Shown: piece after piece, positions 6,444-8,453 of the stretch
Layout: every line of letters starts with the position of its first letter
Position numbering within the stretch: position 1 is the first letter of the stretch
Source: an uncultured Eubacteriales bacterium
GTDB taxonomy: Bacteria; Bacillota; Clostridia; Lachnospirales; Lachnospiraceae
Length of the DNA stretch: 8,453 nucleotides
Reading direction: 5' to 3'
NCBI GenBank assembly: GCA_900321915.1
Contig: ONXW01000108.1
Coordinates: 1-8,453, forward strand
Translations under genes and position numbers: made by a program
Notes under the pieces: model-generated
What the model was told of the DNA's origin: nothing
Databases searched by the model: none
Seen by the model: only the letters and a program-made list of their open reading frames with translations

Positions 6444-6515
6444 ATGAGCACCTCAAATCCGGAATGCCTGAAGGCTCTGAAGGCAGGAAGACTCTATAAC
6501 GAAACACCGCCGTAA
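6444..6515 (+). CDS. Possible 23-codon leader ORF
   Basis: The ATG at 6444 opens a 23-codon frame beginning MSTSNPEC and ending YNETPP. Its TAA (6513-6515) overlaps the Shine-Dalgarno AAAGGAGG (6514-6521) of the zinc-ribbon gene, so a ribosome ending here would be placed to start the next gene. Its own ribosome binding site is poor (AAGAAA). It contains no run of identical amino acids like those of classical attenuator peptides. It could be chance. Confidence 0.25.
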   Translation: MSTSNPECLKALKAGRLYNETPP

Positions 6516-6529
6516 AGGAGGAAACCCTC

Positions 6530-7390
6530 ATGGCAAGATTTTGCAAATACTGCGGATATCCCGTGAAAGAAACCGCACGGTTCTGCAAGAGCTGCGGCAG
6601 GCCGCTGGCAAAGAGGCCTGTCCCGCCGGCAGCACGGGAGGCCCCGAAACAGGCGGCCATGACGCCCATAGTCCCTGATCTGGCAGCCTCCGCATCCCCC
6701 GGGGAGTTTATTTCAGGCGAGCTGGTTCTGCCCGGCATTCCCCGCAGAGCGAAGCCAATCCCCGAGACGCTCCCGCCGGTCTCCGGCCTGCTGCATAGCG
6801 TCGGTTCGCTTTTCGGCGGAGTCGTGAGTCTTTTCAGGAAACCCTCAGCCCTCATCGGCACGCTGCTGCTGGCGATACTGTGGTTTGTGCTGGCGCAGTT
6901 CCGGGATTCCGATTCGGTGATTGTCAGGTTCCTCTCCTGGTTCACCTATGCCGAGGGCGGCTTTGACCGCTCGGTTCTGGGCACGCCAATCGGTGTGCTG
7001 GGCAAGGGCGCAGTGGCGGCGGCACTCCTGTCGCTGTTCACCGGCGGTCTGGAAAACCTTTTCAGGGGCTTAGTCACGCTGTTCAAAGGCCGCGGGGAAA
7101 ACCGGGACATCATCAGCATTATTCTCGGCGTTGTCGCCGGAATGGTGGTCTATTTCGCCTTCGCCGGGGGAAATGTCTCGGCTGGGACGACCATGGCAGG
7201 CATCGCAGGAGCATTGTTCTCGCTGGAGGCTCTGGGCGGCGGCAGCGGCAAACTCTATGAGCTGGCGCAAAGCCTGACCTCCCGAACCCAAAACGGTGTC
7301 CGCACGGTGGTGCGGGGCAGGTGCGACGGATTTCTCACGGGGCTGACACTGGGTTTTTCGCTGGGAACAGTCGTGTCCCTGTTTCTGTAA
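6530..7390 (+). CDS. Zinc-ribbon multi-pass membrane protein, function unknown
   Basis: This 286-residue protein starts at an ATG with AAAGGAGG 8 nt upstream. Residues 5-22 form a short zinc ribbon (CKYC and CKSC, four Cys as Zn ligands) of the type found at the N-terminus of many Firmicutes membrane proteins. A Pro/Ala-rich linker (about 28-85) follows. The rest is hydrophobic, with likely membrane segments near 105-124, 153-172, 193-213, 217-236 and 266-286, and many Gly and Ala residues. I do not recognise a transporter or enzyme family. The next gene starts 13 bp after its stop, so the two are almost certainly cotranscribed, suggesting a joint envelope role. The zinc ribbon would lie in the cytoplasm if the usual topology of such proteins holds; this is inferred. 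Confidence 0.85.
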   Translation: MARFCKYCGYPVKETARFCKSCGRPLAKRPVPPAAREAPKQAAMTPIVPDLAASASPGEFISGELVLPGIPRRAKPIPETLPPVSGLLHSVGSLFGGVVSLFRKPSALIGTLLLAILWFVLAQFRDSDSVIVRFLSWFTYAEGGFDRSVLGTPIGVLGKGAVAAALLSLFTGGLENLFRGLVTLFKGRGENRDIISIILGVVAGMVVYFAFAGGNVSAGTTMAGIAGALFSLEALGGGSGKLYELAQSLTSRTQNGVRTVVRGRCDGFLTGLTLGFSLGTVVSLFL

Positions 7391-7403
7391 GGAGGCTGCA
7401 GGA

Positions 7404-8453
7404 ATGAAGATCATGAAACGCTTTTTCGCAGGGCTGGTCTGCGCACTGATGATCTGTGGTCTGCTTGCGCCCGTGACTTCACTGGCGAACGAAAACGATG
7501 GGCGCGTCTGGCGTGTGATCGCAAGCGACACATTCTCCTACGACTCATATGACTATTACGGAAATCCCATCACAACCACTATTGAATATGAGATCAGCGG
7601 TTATTACAAAAACGATCCGCAGATCATGGAGGGGGAACATATAATAAAGAGAGCCGACAAGTATCATACCCATTATTATGCATATAACTATCATGGGCAT
7701 GTCAGTACAGGAGACAGCATCCATCTGAAAGCGACTTTTCGCAACGAGACAGAGATCTGCGGATATTGGATCTATCCGATAACTAAAACCGGGGAATGGG
7801 GAAAAGGAAGGATCGGCGGAAGTGAAGGGGGAGATTCTTTAGAGCCTTTCACAAAAGTTCTGGAAGTGGATTATGTTGTCGCCGATGACATTGGACGGAT
7901 TGAGGTGGGCTGTAATGATGACAATGCCTTCGGAGAAGTACAGTTCAACTATGTGTTTATGGTGGATAACGGCACACAGACTGTGGCGCAGACAGCCTCG
8001 CCCAACCCCGGAGAGGACGAAGGCACAACGATCTGGGGCGGGATCGTGGAGCCGACGAAGCCGGCGCCCGGCGGAAATTACGAGAAGATAGATGACAGCG
8101 ACCCCGGCACGGCGGTGAAGATCGCCGTGAGCGTGGCTGGCTCAGTGGTCGCGGGCGCAATAGCCCTGGGCGGACACAACGGGAAAAAAGGCGGCGAGGA
8201 AGAAGAGGAAAAAAAGCAAAAGTCCTACAGGATGAAGGTATACAAGAACTTCGGGGACGGCGTCCGCCGGGGCGCAGCCGCTGTGCCGGTATGGGCCCGG
8301 ATTGTTGAAGTCGTGGACGGACATGAGGAAAACCGCCCCGACCTGAGCGAGCGGATTTTCGCCTCCGGCGAGGGCATGAACGTGTCTCTTGCCGGATTAC
8401 AAAACACTTACCAGACAGCTATGATCAGCGTTCCCGCGGATTCGACGGCGGAA
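7404..8453 (+). CDS. Secreted/membrane-anchored surface protein, 3' end outside window
   Basis: The ATG at 7404 (GGAGG at 7391-7395, 8 nt upstream; an in-frame ATG follows at codon 4) opens a frame that stays open for 350 codons to the window edge. A signal peptide is clear: MKIMKRFF, a hydrophobic core, and probable cleavage after SLA (residue 28). Residues 29-190 are rich in Tyr, Thr, Gly and acidic residues and probably beta-structured. A Pro/Gly/Glu linker (about 198-234) leads to a hydrophobic segment (237-256), then a basic/acidic stretch (KKGGEEEEE). Last comes a region around YRMKVYKNFGDGVRRGAAAV (275-294) and VWARIVEVV that looks like an Ig-like repeat module. I do not recognise the family. 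GC content drops sharply in the ectodomain. It is probably cotranscribed with the zinc-ribbon gene and may act with it at the cell surface. Confidence 0.82.
   Translation, partial: MKIMKRFFAGLVCALMICGLLAPVTSLANENDGRVWRVIASDTFSYDSYDYYGNPITTTIEYEISGYYKNDPQIMEGEHIIKRADKYHTHYYAYNYHGHVSTGDSIHLKATFRNETEICGYWIYPITKTGEWGKGRIGGSEGGDSLEPFTKVLEVDYVVADDIGRIEVGCNDDNAFGEVQFNYVFMVDNGTQTVAQTASPNPGEDEGTTIWGGIVEPTKPAPGGNYEKIDDSDPGTAVKIAVSVAGSVVAGAIALGGHNGKKGGEEEEEKKQKSYRMKVYKNFGDGVRRGAAAVPVWARIVEVVDGHEENRPDLSERIFASGEGMNVSLAGLQNTYQTAMISVPADSTAE

Larger units (their letters stand above)
6203..6529. other. Intergenic regulatory region upstream of the zinc-ribbon operon
   Basis: No recognisable gene lies here. 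The left part (6203-6350) holds nothing clear beyond the 18-codon frame from the repeat and an inverted GGTGCA / TGCACC pair (6261-6266 and 6298-6303) with a long loop. The right part carries an operator-like inverted repeat, a -10 box and a possible leader ORF, each listed separately. Confidence 0.6.

Noticed and set aside
6352..6945. Minus-strand open frame of 197 codons opposite the zinc-ribbon gene
   Set aside because: It overlaps the start of the zinc-ribbon gene, which has a strong Shine-Dalgarno and Cys4 motif. The translation shows no recognisable domain and covers the regulatory region.

Overview
The window looks like a Clostridia-type (Bacillota) chromosome, probably gut-associated. 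The reasons are strong AGGAGG-type ribosome binding sites, a MATE transporter carrying an RsbW-like ATPase tail (a fusion I know from Lachnospiraceae and relatives), a DUF6179-like protein, and small zinc-ribbon membrane proteins. Family names come from reading motifs; no database search was run. No RNA genes, CRISPR arrays, transposase or integrase were found.

Layout. (1) Positions 2-862 (+) are the 3' part of an AT-rich gene, tentatively DUF6179. It ends in an ATGA stop/start overlap with a stub of only 19 codons. (2) Positions 919-1342 hold no gene apart from a strong bidirectional terminator at 1198-1246. (3) Positions 5787-1343 (-) are a GC-rich operon transcribed leftwards: ABC ATPase, ABC permease, lipoprotein substrate-binding protein (SsuABC/TauABC/NMT1 class), then a MATE-type transporter with a degenerate C-terminal HATPase domain. 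A near-consensus promoter overlaps the stop codon of the gene upstream. The ATPase gene is interrupted by one in-frame UAG where relatives of this class usually have Trp. (4) Positions 5895-6206 (-) are a remnant of a Bcp-type thiol peroxidase that has lost its catalytic N-terminal half. (5) Positions 6203-6529 are a regulatory intergenic region with an 8-bp inverted repeat, a -10 box and a possible 23-codon leader ORF. (6) Positions 6530-7390 and 7404-8453 (+) are a two-gene unit: a zinc-ribbon multi-pass membrane protein, then a secreted or membrane-anchored surface protein that runs off the right edge.

The most notable structural feature is an exact 21-bp direct repeat at 857-877 and 6182-6202. 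Copy 1 lies on the stop/start overlap that closes the DUF6179-like gene. Copy 2 lies at the point where the bcp homology stops. The repeats therefore bracket the 5.3-kb bcp remnant/ABC/MATE block, and each coincides with a truncated gene. This fits an insertion, deletion or site-specific recombination event, but a short-k-mer assembly chimera would look the same.

Functionally, the ABC genes would import a small organic solute: the lipoprotein captures it, the permease conducts it and the ATPase drives transport. The UAG leaves it uncertain whether the system works. The MATE protein is co-directional and begins 15 bp after the binding-protein stop, so an import/export pairing is possible. The right-hand pair looks like an unrelated envelope system.
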